NCBI GenBank assembly: GCA_031771865.1
Contig: JASISA010000036.1
Location: 1,116,001 to 1,180,000 of the forward strand
Length of the DNA: 64,000 nucleotides
Direction: 5' to 3'
From: Nothophaeocryptopus gaeumannii
Taxonomy: Eukaryota > Ascomycota > Dothideomycetes > Mycosphaerellales > Mycosphaerellaceae
Shown here piece after piece: positions 10,551 through 21,194 of the stretch. Numbering within the stretch: position 1 is the first letter of the stretch; the number at the start of each line of letters is the position of its first letter. The notes below the pieces were generated by a model that did not search any database, was not told the DNA's origin, and saw nothing but the letters and a program-made list of their open reading frames with translations. A program made the position numbers and the translations under genes.

Positions 10551-11607
10551 GCATTATTCATGGCAACGAGGCTGTCTGTATAGTTTTGTCTTGTTGCGGC
10601 GTTTCTTGTGGAAAAGCGTAGGCGGGGGCAAGTCATGGACTTAACGAGAATCAGTTTGAGCGCCAGCGATTCACAATCCTCATTTTCAGATTACGAGAGC
10701 GTGGTGCTTGACTTGATGACGGAAAGGAGGTCATGTTTTTCGTGAAAACGACTCGGAAATTGCAACCAACCCCTCCGGAGTTTTCGGTTTCGGGTCTGAG
10801 ACGACGCCAGACTGAACACGCAACTTCGACTCCCTCGATCTTCCATTCGCCATCAACATCACCTGGCAGCTTAGACGAAGAGGGATCAACCACACGAGCA
10901 ATGAGAGATGACCGAGCGCCGTGTCTTGGGCCTGTATTAGCCATGAATGCCCTAAGGTTGCACGACCGCGTTGTGCATTGAAGACGGGAAGACAGCGACT
11001 TACACTCTTCGACTGGTCGAGACCTCTCGTCCTAGAATACAACCGTGACAAGGTCAAGCTGCTCATTCAGCGGCAAACTATCCAGTCCGCTGAGAATGCG
11101 ACTTCTGCCCACGACATCTCGTTGCTGAAGAATCTTGGCCGGCTCGACCAGTTTGGGACACGGCTATTCAAGAGCGTTGCAGAACATGGACCAGGAGCCG
11201 GACATCACCCCGAATACCAAGAGCTAGGCAGTCCCCTCATACCCTATCGTCGTTCGAGAGGTCGCGTGAGTTGTGAACACTGTGCGGTGCTCTGAGGTGC
11301 TTCACTGCGTCATCTACTCCGCTTTCAAAGCAGCGAGACCCTGCGCCAGCTCTCGGCGACTTATGCAATCCACGGAAACCAAACTGTATCGGGCTGTTCT
11401 TTTGCATGAGAACGATCGAGCCCCCAATCGATGTCGACTCAAGGGAGCACCAACTTCTTGCCGCGTTGATTACTCGTGCTGAGGAGCCGCTTACGGCATG
11501 GCGCGGTAAGCAATGCATGCCTTACAAGAGCACCTCCTCTATGGAGGGTCTCATCAGCTATAGCTTCTGCACAGCTCGCGTGTCCACGAAGACGAGCTCC
11601 ATCAACT
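10551..11607. other. Intergenic region of about 1 kb
   Basis: Several overlapping short frames on both strands, none with a domain, splice pattern or consistent composition. I see no supportable gene. Confidence 0.35.
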
Positions 11608-12153
11608 ATGGCAACGACTCAAACACCAGTTGAGCCGGTTTCCGGATTCGAGGAGGGCGGTCTCTTACGGATCAGAAGCAGCGATGCGAGGAGTCCGCTT
11701 AGCGAGAGGAAGCCAGCTCTCGAACGACACATTTCTCAAATCCCCGATAATGATGACCTGGATGTTGATGACGAGGGAGAATCAAGCAGCGGCGTCAAAG
11801 GCAAACTCAAGAAGCTGAAAGATAAAGTCATGCCTGGATCCAAAGATGAGCAAAGCACTCTCCCCATCATGGAGGAGCCTCCAGCAAGACACGAGTCTGG
11901 AGACGTAACTCCGCCTCTTGAGGAGACTGGTTTAATGCGAATCAACACAAATGATCCTGCAGCTCGGACGAAAAGCCCGCAATCCAAGCTCGAACGACAC
12001 ATCTCACACCTTACTCCGGACGGTACCGAAAACACTCGAGGCCCAGTTACAGAGCGAGGAGGCATGTCCAAGTTAGAACGTCACATTTCGAGCATTCCAA
12101 TGGACGACTACGATAGCGATGCTGAGAAGCCGTACTCAACGCTACCTCCTTGA
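11608..12153 (+). CDS. Small disordered protein with three LERHIS repeats
   Basis: Single exon, 181 aa, no known domain. The sequence is built from repeated modules: GLLRIRSSD (18-26) and GLMRINTND (108-116), each followed by LERHIS (38-43 and 128-133), with a third LERHIS at 156-161. Each LERHIS is followed by an Ile/Leu-Pro-type step and acidic residues (QIPDNDD, HLTPDG, SIPMDD). A Lys-rich stretch (GKLKKLKDKVMPGSK) lies at 65-79. Otherwise polar, Ser/Pro/Glu-rich and probably intrinsically disordered. The modules may be short linear binding or phosphorylation motifs. The next gene converges on it about 120 bp away. Confidence 0.72.
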   Translation: MATTQTPVEPVSGFEEGGLLRIRSSDARSPLSERKPALERHISQIPDNDDLDVDDEGESSSGVKGKLKKLKDKVMPGSKDEQSTLPIMEEPPARHESGDVTPPLEETGLMRINTNDPAARTKSPQSKLERHISHLTPDGTENTRGPVTERGGMSKLERHISSIPMDDYDSDAEKPYSTLPP

Positions 12154-12272
12154 AGCGGAGCCGAAGGCTGTGTTGTTTGCACGCATGAGACACCATGAGA
12201 CGCGACGATTTGGCATGCGAGAATAGTGTCAAATGCAATTGTTGTACGAAACTCTCACAGATTCTCTATCCC

Positions 12273-13625
12273 CTACCCACGCGACACCCCAGCCTGCAAC
12301 TTCTCAAACCAATCCGGCTGCTCCTTCTTCATCCTCTCCTCCATCTCCTTGGCAACCCTCATCTCTTCCTCTGACGGCATATTGACAACCATCAGATACA
12401 GAATCTTATCCTGCATCACTTTCCGCACAGTTCCAACTCCCCGTCCAACAAGACGCATTGGCCCTCCCTTCGCCGAGCCCCTCCCCCTCTCCTCCCTGAG
12501 CCTCATCCTTCTCTCCTTACGTCTCTTCATCGGGTCAATTTTCCCGCCAGTCAATATACCTATGGGACCGCTATGCTGAAATGTGGTCGGGTCGGCGTAT
12601 TTTCCCGCAAATGGTTTCTGCTGTTCGACGGCTATCTTCGAGTCTGGATGCTGGTCGGCGAAGGTGGCCTGAGACCGACGATCGAAATAGTCCCTTGCGA
12701 ACGCCATGGCTGAGCGGAAACCTTTCTCTTGTTGTTCGGGAGTTGCTGATTCGAGGTGGGGGAAGATGAGAGGACAGACTTCAGGAAGTTGTTGTTCGAG
12801 GGTCTTTCCGCTAGAGGATTGGAATTGTGACATGGTGCCCTGGTGGTCGGCGGTGTTTTTGCTGACTGAGTTGGCAGTGACATCGTCGAAACCGAGGAGT
12901 TTGGCGCTTTCTTTGCTGGATGGGTCGTAGGTCATGATCATGGCGTAGAGACCGCGGGGCTGGAAGTATTGTGCATTCATCATGTCTAGGTAGGAGTTGG
13001 ATTTCTTGCTGATGTATAGTCGTCGGCCGGCTTCGACGGAGGCATGGACGGCTGCGGCTGTGAGGTGCACGACTAGGCTGGGAGCGACGGAGGCGGTGTA
13101 TGAGAGGACGCTTATGGCTACCGCGAGGTTGGCTACGTTGAAGACGTTTTGCTTGTTGAATTGGTCTTCGAAGCCGGCGACGAATTCCATCCAGGCTGCT
13201 TGATCGATCCCGGAGTCGGCAAGTGCTGGAGCGTAAGCACGGACGAAGCCTCTTGTTCTCGCACGTGGCCGTCGTTGTGGGATGAGGACTGGGGCTGGGA
13301 GACGCTGAACCATCTTGCTGGACTGTGGAAGGGGATGGCGTCTGGTGAAGGCTTCCACCCATTGCTCAACATTTTCGGCTTTCTCTTCGGGCTTTCGAGA
13401 TGGCTTGATGTCTTCTTGAGCATCGTCTTCGATCCAGAGGTCTTCATCATCCTCTACATCGGAGCTGTAGGCCGGTGGCGGATCGTTAGCCTTGAGATTC
13501 TGGCATGGATCGTCGGCGGCTTGTTCTTGTGCAGCTGCGGCCGCTTTCTTCTCTTTGCTGTGTTGGTGGTATTCCTGTCCAAGACCAACGATTCCTCCAA
13601 TTCCTCTTGCAATGCGGCCTGCCAT
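12273..13625 (-). CDS. Conserved hypothetical fungal protein, 450 aa
   Basis: Single exon, ATG at 13625. No enzyme motif recognised. The N-terminus has GRIARGIGGIVGLGQEY, then an acidic linker (SSDVEDDEDLWIEDD). The central block starts RARTRGFVRAYAPALADSGI and carries hydrophobic helices (NVANLAVAISVLSYTASVAP, LVVHLTAAAVHASVEAGRRL). The C-terminal part contains a very basic stretch (MKRRKERRMRLREERGRG). The RGFVRAYAP-type core recalls uncharacterised ascomycete proteins, but I cannot name the family. Confidence 0.8.
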   Translation of the reverse strand: MAGRIARGIGGIVGLGQEYHQHSKEKKAAAAAQEQAADDPCQNLKANDPPPAYSSDVEDDEDLWIEDDAQEDIKPSRKPEEKAENVEQWVEAFTRRHPLPQSSKMVQRLPAPVLIPQRRPRARTRGFVRAYAPALADSGIDQAAWMEFVAGFEDQFNKQNVFNVANLAVAISVLSYTASVAPSLVVHLTAAAVHASVEAGRRLYISKKSNSYLDMMNAQYFQPRGLYAMIMTYDPSSKESAKLLGFDDVTANSVSKNTADHQGTMSQFQSSSGKTLEQQLPEVCPLIFPHLESATPEQQEKGFRSAMAFARDYFDRRSQATFADQHPDSKIAVEQQKPFAGKYADPTTFQHSGPIGILTGGKIDPMKRRKERRMRLREERGRGSAKGGPMRLVGRGVGTVRKVMQDKILYLMVVNMPSEEEMRVAKEMEERMKKEQPDWFEKLQAGVSRG

Positions 13626-14627
13626 GTTGTAGTATATATAAATGTGGACTGATGAATATCTTGTGAAGGATTCTCGAGGTCAGGGCAGATTCAACATCTT
13701 CTTATACTCCTCTGTCAACAGCTTCCACAATCCATTGCAATAGCATGTAGCTGAACAAAGATGGCTTGGCGTGGCTGTGTGACGCTGGACGTACCAGCGC
13801 AAGGCTTTCCTAATCTGGCAATGCCCAATCAAAGAGCACTCACCACGCCTCCCACGTGCCGCTTTGTCACTAGGCTGGTATCAAAAGTGGCATCGCAGTC
13901 GCGAAGGGTGCCGAAAAAGCAATGAACGTTCCAAACAGACGTCGATGTTGAAGACTCTCAACCAATTCACGGTGTAGAGTCTGAGAAGCGCTGGCCTGAG
14001 GCACGCTTGCAGGAGAGTGATTTCCACCGCAAGCTTTCCTTCCTTGTAACTCTCTCTTCTTACTTCGCGTCTTAAGAGACGCACGCCCCTCCTCACCCTC
14101 CATCACTGTCAACACGCGCGTTCTCGATGTCGTTGCCATCGCAAACTGCAGCTGTCAAATTCACCAAACCTCCAAGCGGCCCATGTCGACGATGTTGCTG
14201 TCGTTGATGGTCCGAGAGACGCGTAGAGTTGGAATCAAACCAACTCTCTCGAGTTCACGATTCGCACAACCTTGCCATGTCGCGAGGTGATCTCAAACGG
14301 ACGAATAAGAGTCACGACTGCGCCAATTCGACCCGGGGTCGTTGTCGACATCTTCAGCCACCGCGCCGGTACACTTCCAGGATGCGACTGGAACGGCAGT
14401 GTGTTTTGACTCGTGTTGTTTACTCACGCATCCTCGCTTTCGTCTACAAGAGACAACGCACCCGACGCGGTATGCTGCTACCACTCTCGTCCTCATGTCA
14501 TCTTGTGCAAAGTACTGCGTATTGTACAGATCACTCCCGCTCTTGCATGTTTCCTTGCGTCTGATAATTATTCTCCGTCATTGCATTGCCCAAGCTGTCT
14601 CTCAGGTCTCTTTTTCAATCTGATACG
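13626..14627. other. Divergent intergenic region of about 1 kb
   Basis: Lies between divergent genes at 13625 and 14628. Frames inside it overlap and lack support. It probably holds two promoters and 5' UTRs. Confidence 0.35.
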
Positions 14628-15875
14628 ATGCCCAAACGGAGGGCAGTCTCGCCGGCCACGACTACCGAACACCGGGCATCGAAGCGTCTCTCACTTACTG
14701 CCCTTGCGGCCAAAGCATCGAGCGGGTCGCTTCGATATGAACCACAAGGAAGCTTTCTCAGTGTCTTCATGCCCAGCGCGCGACTCAAGCGCAACAGCAC
14801 AATTAACTTGCGATCGCCATCACGGCCATTGCTGAAGCCCGCGCCACTCAAGTCTGGCCTTGAGCTTTCACAGAGGCCCCTTCAAACACACCCAGAGCAC
14901 GACATTGCTTCGATAAAAGAAGTTCTCGCATTTCCCACGTCCTTGGCAATGATCAGGTCAAACTGGATATTTCGATACACTGTCAACACAACGCCACAGC
15001 TGGGTCCGGCTCTTCCGGACCAAATCGAGCATCTTCTTTACAACAAATATGTCTCTACGCGCCTCTACCCGCGCCCGGAACGACTTCCCTACATACACTT
15101 GGGATCAACTGCTCTCGGCTTCCGCATGAACTTTTACCTCGTCTTGCCATATGCATCGACCGCTTCTGGGCCGTCGGGAACTGGCAACATGTGCTACAAC
15201 GACCTTCAGATGGTTTACGATCATGTCATTCGCCCTGCGCTCCAGACAGCGTACCCTAAACGCCATCCGTGGAGCTGCTGGATCGAAGCCAAAAACGAAT
15301 CGCACCTCAAGCCTCTCAAGTCGCGGCGCAAGTCTGTCAAGTCCGAGCCTCAGGAAGAGCGGATGCACTGCGAGGGATTGCACGCATTTTGGAATGCCGT
15401 TGAAGAATGTAGCGACAGTCCCGAAGTCTCGCATCTTATGCGGGGCAAAGTGCTTTTCGCATATGGGGACGTCGGTGTACACGACTGGCAGATGGACTGG
15501 CGACCAACATGGGCTCAGTTCACTCAGCTTTGGAACGACGGCGTGGATGCTGAATTTGTCGGACCCGAAACCAAGTTCACGATGGAAATGTCACTTAGCT
15601 TCGAAGATCTGGATTTGACGGTCGTGCCGGAAGACTTCCCCACACCGCCATCCAGAGTGCCTTCGAGAGCGCGTACAACTACGCCTCTGTCGATGATCGA
15701 TGGCAATGCGAGGTATGGTGGTCACGCGAGGTACTCTCCTCCTCCGTCGGCGCCTCCACAGTGTCCACTTCCTCCCCTGCCTCAGATGCCCACCATTCCG
15801 AAGAGAGGTCAGAGGAGAGTGAGCTCGAGGAGATCGATCAAGCTCGTTGAACAGGATCTTCACGAGCTGGAGTGA
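14628..15875 (+). CDS. Hypothetical protein, 415 aa
   Basis: Single exon; ATG 14628 (MPKRRAVSPATT) is the first ATG in a frame that is open from about 14586. The N-terminus is basic and Ser-rich. A globular middle (about 100-330) includes GFRMNFYLVLPYASTAS, MVYDHVIRPALQTAYPKRHP and VGVHDWQMDWRPTWAQFTQL. The tail is proline-rich (SPPPSAPPQCPLPPLPQMP) and then basic. No family recognised. Confidence 0.7.
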   Translation: MPKRRAVSPATTTEHRASKRLSLTALAAKASSGSLRYEPQGSFLSVFMPSARLKRNSTINLRSPSRPLLKPAPLKSGLELSQRPLQTHPEHDIASIKEVLAFPTSLAMIRSNWIFRYTVNTTPQLGPALPDQIEHLLYNKYVSTRLYPRPERLPYIHLGSTALGFRMNFYLVLPYASTASGPSGTGNMCYNDLQMVYDHVIRPALQTAYPKRHPWSCWIEAKNESHLKPLKSRRKSVKSEPQEERMHCEGLHAFWNAVEECSDSPEVSHLMRGKVLFAYGDVGVHDWQMDWRPTWAQFTQLWNDGVDAEFVGPETKFTMEMSLSFEDLDLTVVPEDFPTPPSRVPSRARTTTPLSMIDGNARYGGHARYSPPPSAPPQCPLPPLPQMPTIPKRGQRRVSSRRSIKLVEQDLHELE

Positions 15876-16475
15876 GCTGCCAGCTGGACCTGGAGTGTAC
15901 CATTGCTATCGAAGCGGGTCTGCCATGTCGTTCCTCCCATTCAACAAATTTGTCCACTCGACATTTTCTGGAAACCTTTCGTACTTCGACTATAGGCGTT
16001 GCGGCATGGGTCTCCGTCAATTTTGCATTTCTGTGGCGTTCATGGTGTTGCAAGAGGCTTTTTGGAGCTTATCATTCATAAGGGTCAAATGTAACCTACC
16101 GAGCGACGATTGTATCCAAGACAGACTGTTTTTGTTCATCACTGTTGCGGCGTCTGAAGGCTGTACCTACTCTAGAATCTACTTTTACGATTAGAGAACT
16201 GCACAACATATCGTGAACGCGATTGGATGCTATCTTGCACGAATCTATAATGCCCAAATTGAAATGAACTTGAGGAAGGTGTGACCATGTCTGAGAGCGC
16301 AAGCGACTTCGGTTTTTCGCATGTGGCTAGACTCATCTCTTCAGGTGCCTGAGGCTCGCAAAAGCCAATGGCGTCGGACGTTTCCGCATCTCTTCCAAGC
16401 GAAGCTACGGCATCGTTGCAAAGTCGCAGCAACCACACCACTTCCTACTCCAACATATCAACCCAGACAGACACA
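15876..16475. other. Intergenic region
   Basis: 600 bp between the hypothetical gene and Atp15. No gene or RNA signal seen. Confidence 0.35.
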
Positions 16476-16891
16476 ATGGCGTTCGCGTGGAAAGCCGCCG
16501 GCATCACGTACGTCCTGAGCCCCAATTGTACTGGATGCGCTGCGCGACGGACTCACGGGCAGGGGGTACTAACCAAATCTTCTTCAACAGCTACAACCGC
16601 TACCTGGCCGTGGCCTCCCGTGTCGTGCGCCGCTCGCTGAAGGACGACAAGAGAATTGCGGCTGAGAGAAGAGGAGAGATGGATCTGAGGTTTGCCAAGT
16701 GGGAGGTCAGTACATCTGTGGACATACCGAAGAAGGAGAAAGAGACAGAGAGCTCGGTACATGGGAAACTACACGTGAACGATAGGCTGACATAGCGTCA
16801 TGTACAGGGAGGCAAGCAGCAGGAGGCGCGCTCTCTTGAGACTGCGAACCAGGAGGCTATGGCACAGAATGCTGGCCAGCAGGCGTCATAA
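16476..16891 (+). CDS. ATP15: Mitochondrial F1-ATP synthase epsilon subunit (Atp15)
   Basis: Three exons: 16476-16507, 16591-16705 and 16808-16891, 76 aa. The start MAFAWKAAGITYNRYLAVAS and the following RVVRRSLKDDKRIAAERRGE, then LRFAKWE, match the short eukaryotic epsilon subunit that sits on the central stalk (gamma/delta) of F1 in the mitochondrial matrix. The Gln-rich C-terminal extension (GGKQQEARSLETANQEAMAQ) is usual in filamentous fungi. Borders are gtacgt/aacag and gtcagt/tacag, and all exons join in phase. No separate presequence is visible, as in yeast Atp15. Confidence 0.88.
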
Positions 16892-17199
16892 GCGCGAGAG
16901 GAGAGGATGTGCTACGGACGCGGTGGAAGTGAGGGAGGGAGATCAGGCTGATGGCTTGAGGGACACAAGATGCTCTGACAGTCACATAGAGCAGCAATTG
17001 AGCGCGAGAGACGTCTGTATCATGTGTATATAAAGTCGTTCGACGACATCGTACCTGAGGAATGCCAAGCCAGACGGCCGGTTGAGCTCCGCTTCTGCAG
17101 CCAGCGCGTCTCCTTCCATATTATCACTTCCGTATTTTCTACCGAAATCATGGAGACAATCACATCTCGTTCAGCTCCTGTTGCCACATCAGTGTTGCA
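16892..17199. other. Short intergenic region, Atp15 to Naa35
   Basis: 308 bp with no gene. Contains the Atp15 3' end and the Naa35 promoter. Confidence 0.4.
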
Positions 17200-19813
17200 A
17201 TGTCGAATGGTGATGGCCTGGCAGACGGTACGGACGTAACATGATGAACGTAGTTCTACGCCAAGCGTGAACTGACAAACATACGCAGCAACATCCCAAC
17301 TGAACATCACCAACGCCGATACCGATGCCTCAAATAGCAACGCCACTACGCCCTCGACGGCAGCAGACAGGCTCAGAGAGGAGGTGTTGCAGCTGAGAAG
17401 TCGACCGGTGCCTGCTCTCTCTTTGCGCAGCGTTCGCGATGTAACTGCAAATTTTATTGCCGCCTGCGGGCAACTGCCACCTGGCGAGCTGGTCATAGAT
17501 GACTGCTTCACGCTCTTCGAAGCCGTTGGCGCTCTTGAGGTATGCATACCTTTTCAATGTTCGCAATATCATTCGATACAAGACTACCCTCTCTTATACT
17601 GCATACACGCCACACTCGCAATCTTCACACCATCACCCGTCAAGATGGACACACGCGATGTCGAGAAGCGCAGCTTCAGCATCCTTGCCTTGGCAGTTCG
17701 AGAGCTTGCAGAATATCGGTTGACGTTTGCTCAGATCATGGACCCGAAGATGGACAGTGGCTTCAACCCTCAAGGCGACACCTTTGAGCCAGCGTTTGAC
17801 GTGTCTTCGACCCTCAACGCCAGACAAATCCTCTGGATCATGGACGAGCTCTTCCGACTCGAATCGTTATTCCAGGATGGCTACCCACTGTCGCAGAATC
17901 TCTTCACCTCGCTGCACATCTTCCGATTAATAGCGCCTGAAAACGAGTATCCATACCTCCTGGTGTCGGACCCGAACCATGCGCTACTATCACAGTCAGA
18001 AGAAGAACAGCAAGATGCCCTACTGACGCGTATGGTCCTTCGCGCATACTGTATCGGCGTCGTCAAAACCATCGAGTCGACTCTGACCCTGATTCAAGCG
18101 CAAACGTACTTTGAGGAAGAGGACTTTGTGACGTACCTTTTTGGAAGAGAGCTGTGTCCCAAGTTCGATTCACAAGAGACTCTCAAGCTTCTGGTTGCAG
18201 CTATGAACTGGATAGACGCTTCCACTATGGCGCCCGAGCTCAAGACGGCTCTCAAGCTCCGCCTGACGATTCGCGAAGGGCTTATTCTGTCAATGGACGG
18301 AGATGTTGAGAAGAAGCCTGCGCGATGGGAGGACCTGAGGTCTAGCATCCAAGCGCTGAAATCCAATCATGCGCTCGTGGATCACATACCGGTACCAGAA
18401 GCCTTCTCCGCCAAAGTGCAGCGTCAGCTAGCAACCAGTACGCCGCCACGACCAATGCCCAATACTCCGTGGGAAGAGTCACTCGATTTCTGGATAAAGC
18501 TTGGCGATGACGCCCTTGCGTCTCTCGAATCAACGTCCATTGATCGCCGACAGGATCCGCACGCCTTGCAATGGGCGACATGGTTCTTTGCAGATAAACG
18601 GCCTGCACCCAGCGTCTATGCTCGAGCGATGATGCAGCATCTGCTCACCTTTGAGGATCGTGTCGCGGAAGACGTCTCACAATACGATCTCATGCTCCTG
18701 GATATTAGAAACCTCGTACTTGCTGCGGATCCACTAGCCGACCACGAATCCTTCCAAGTGGAGGTAACGACCGATCCTCGTTTCAAGGCATCGCGAATAA
18801 TTGAGGAGTTCATTACAAAAGCTTTCGCGGAGTATGTGAACATCTACCACATGCTATGCCAGAATCGTTGCCGTGTGCGTAGACTCTTCACGCAAGCTCT
18901 GCCGGTGTTTGATCAGCTTGAAACAGAAGCCCTGCAAGCTGATAAGAAACTCAATGCCATCATTCACCCTCGTCGGTACACAGACGCGGATGGCATCAGC
19001 AGGACACTAGAGCCCCTGTCGTTATGGATGAGTCTGCATAAATCTCGTCTTGCCACATGGACCATTCAGGTTGGCTTCGAACTGGAGATCTATGCCATTG
19101 AGGACATTTGCATGATGTACGACTTGCTTACCTGGGTTTCAAGTAAGCACAAACGCGACCTACTCGGAGCCAAAGACGCCCTGCAAGCACGGAGGGACTC
19201 GGTGCAGGAGTCAACTTTTCTGTCTTCACTTGAGATGCTGCGATCCGCGGAATTTCTAAGGAGCTTGCTTTTGCTGTCGCAAACAACGCAGGCCCTCTCA
19301 GTCGCCTTAATGGAGATTTTTGCATGGTTGGAGCAATTCAGCGTTATACGGAGCAACGCAAGTCATACACCTGAAGGGGTGAAAAGACGTTTCGAGGCAC
19401 GATGCAAGCCATTCCTCAACATGGAGAACAGTGTGATCCCCACTTGGGACCAGTTTAGGGATCGGAAAAGAATTCGGGATAGGCAATGTATAAGTGCGTC
19501 AGCACTGAAGCAACGACTGGCTGATCCCGAGAGCAAGGCGCAAGGTCACTTGGCTGAACTGGAAACGATCGAGCCAGAAGTTGCGAAATGCGTTGGGACC
19601 GAGGAGTATTGGAAGAAGGAGCTGAAAGCCCTGAAAAGCGTACGCTTTGCGGTCACGGTGTCTGCATCCCAGATTCTTACCATCTCTAAGGAACATGGTC
19701 GGGAGCATGACATCGCAGGCAATTTCAGCGACATCATGGAGGTTTACTTCTTGCCTGCTAGCAAAAGATATCACCATTGGTGGGTGGTGCCTACGATCAA
19801 GGGGAAGAAATGA
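17200..19813 (+). CDS. MAK10: NatC N-terminal acetyltransferase auxiliary subunit (Mak10/Naa35)
   Basis: Exons 17200-17227, 17289-17539 and 17735-19813, 785 aa. Scaffold and ribosome-anchoring subunit of NatC, which acetylates Met-Leu/Ile/Phe-type N-termini. The family signature DDCFTLFEAVGALE joined to IMDPKMDSGFNPQGD is recovered only if 17540-17734 is removed as an intron (gtatgc donor, ttgctcag acceptor). That intron is 195 nt with no in-frame stop, so an unspliced frame looks continuous. The long helical remainder (SLHIFRLIAPENEYPY, KALKSVRFAV near the end) is typical. Exon 1 (MSNGDGLAD) is short, chosen for phase and splice signals. Confidence 0.88.
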
Positions 19814-20590
19814 AGGTGAAACCGTCGTGGGTAGGACAGAGATCAATCTTTGCATGCGCCGCCGTCATGGACATTGCATGACACTCTATGGCGGCTGCGA
19901 GAACCCGTGGTCAGCACTTTCGTTGGAAGTGGGACCTCGGCGATCAATACATTCTGTCGCTGTGGCCCGTTCGGCAGGCTGACGCGGTGATCTACGAATG
20001 TGATCTGTTTGCAGTGCTTCGCGCGTCCAGTCTCCCATGATCCCTTTGAAAACTCGTACGCTGCCGGCGTTCGTCGGCAAAACTAGGATTCCTGAGAAGC
20101 CCTGTTTGGAGCGCTCTCATTGCACACTTAGCATCTGTGCTTGACATTTAACAGCGACTTCCCTCCACTTCGGTTCGTCCGAGAAGTCCTCGGAGGACAG
20201 TAAAGGAATCTATCCCATTCATCTACCGAACGATCCGGCGCATATTTTGTGCTGCAACCAGCGAGAGCCAAGGCCTGCTGTTCGAACATGGATGTCGGCT
20301 GGATGTCAGCGCCCCGGTCGTCTAGCCGATTTTCGATATGGCTCTGTGGATTTTGGTACGACTGTGGGGTCTGTTGTCCTTGTGATGTGATGGGCGTCGG
20401 TCCGAGGTGACACGGAAGCACGACTTCAATGCGTCTTTGATATATGTGTGGATCTTTTGAAACAGAAGGCAGGCGAGAAGAGGAAAGGCAGAAGCGGGAG
20501 GTGAGGTAGATTGTTCGAGCCTCGGCGGCGAAGTCAATCAGAGTTCAAGGTTGATCCTTCGGAAGCGGAGCATTGACCATGGTTCTGCTT
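19814..20590. other. Intergenic region 3' of Naa35
   Basis: No gene seen. Short frames on both strands lack support. Confidence 0.35.
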
Positions 20591-20940
20591 CGAGACTTCC
20601 CCGAGCCCCAGCTAACCCCGGCCTTAATCAATTCTTAATCAATTGGGCTTCGGAGGCACGGGTAACCAATGCTATGCTATCAACTTCGTACGACGTGCTT
20701 GCCTCTCGCGTGGTCGGGTATCGTCCCCGTCCCCGTCCTTCGTTCTCGCCGCTCGTTTCCGTCGTTACTCGTTTACAGGCTCGCTGCCCCCTTCTCTCGC
20801 TCGTTCACTCCGGGGCACTCACTTCGCTCGCAAGCTCGCCTCCCTTGCTGAATCCGACGTGGAGTGCTTCAAAGTTAATCAAATCCTTCCGAAAATGATG
20901 GGGCTCGGGCGGCGGCTAGCTGGGGCTCGGTGAAGTCTCG
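20591..20940. mobile_element. Probable MITE: 350 bp bounded by 27-bp inverted repeats
   Basis: The left end 20591-20617 (starting CGAGACTTCCCCGAGCCCCA) and the reverse complement of the right end 20914-20940 (starting CGAGACTTCACCGAGCCCCA) agree at 25 of 27 positions. A shorter GGGGCTCGG copy repeats just inside the right end. No transposase frame fits inside, so a non-autonomous element is the simplest reading. I see no clear target-site duplication; the flanks differ, so superfamily and mobility remain open. A hairpin-forming regulatory RNA is an alternative. Confidence 0.6.
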
Positions 20941-21194
20941 AGGATCGTTTTGTGAGAACAACCCAATCACCGTCATGGCAATGCGGTCCCCACACATCCA
21001 TGTTGTTCATCTCTCAGTCGACGAACAGGCCCCGGGAGTCACCCTAGCAGGCCTAGCTGTCGACGAGACTATGAACTTACGACGACGACGACTGGAGACT
21101 TGTGCCTTTCTCGTACAACAGACTTCCAGGTGAACGATATGTGCTGTCTTGTCACTGGTGGCAGGACTGCGGAACCGCAGACGCCAGACGCGAT
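20941..21194. other. Promoter region of the transcription-factor-domain gene
   Basis: About 250 bp between the inverted-repeat element and the start at 21195. No other feature seen. Confidence 0.3.

Noticed and set aside
17642..17734. Apparent Naa35 start at the ATG of MDTRDVEKR
   Set aside because: The conserved FEAVGALE-IMDPKMDSG join shows that this stretch is intronic and that coding sequence lies upstream of it.
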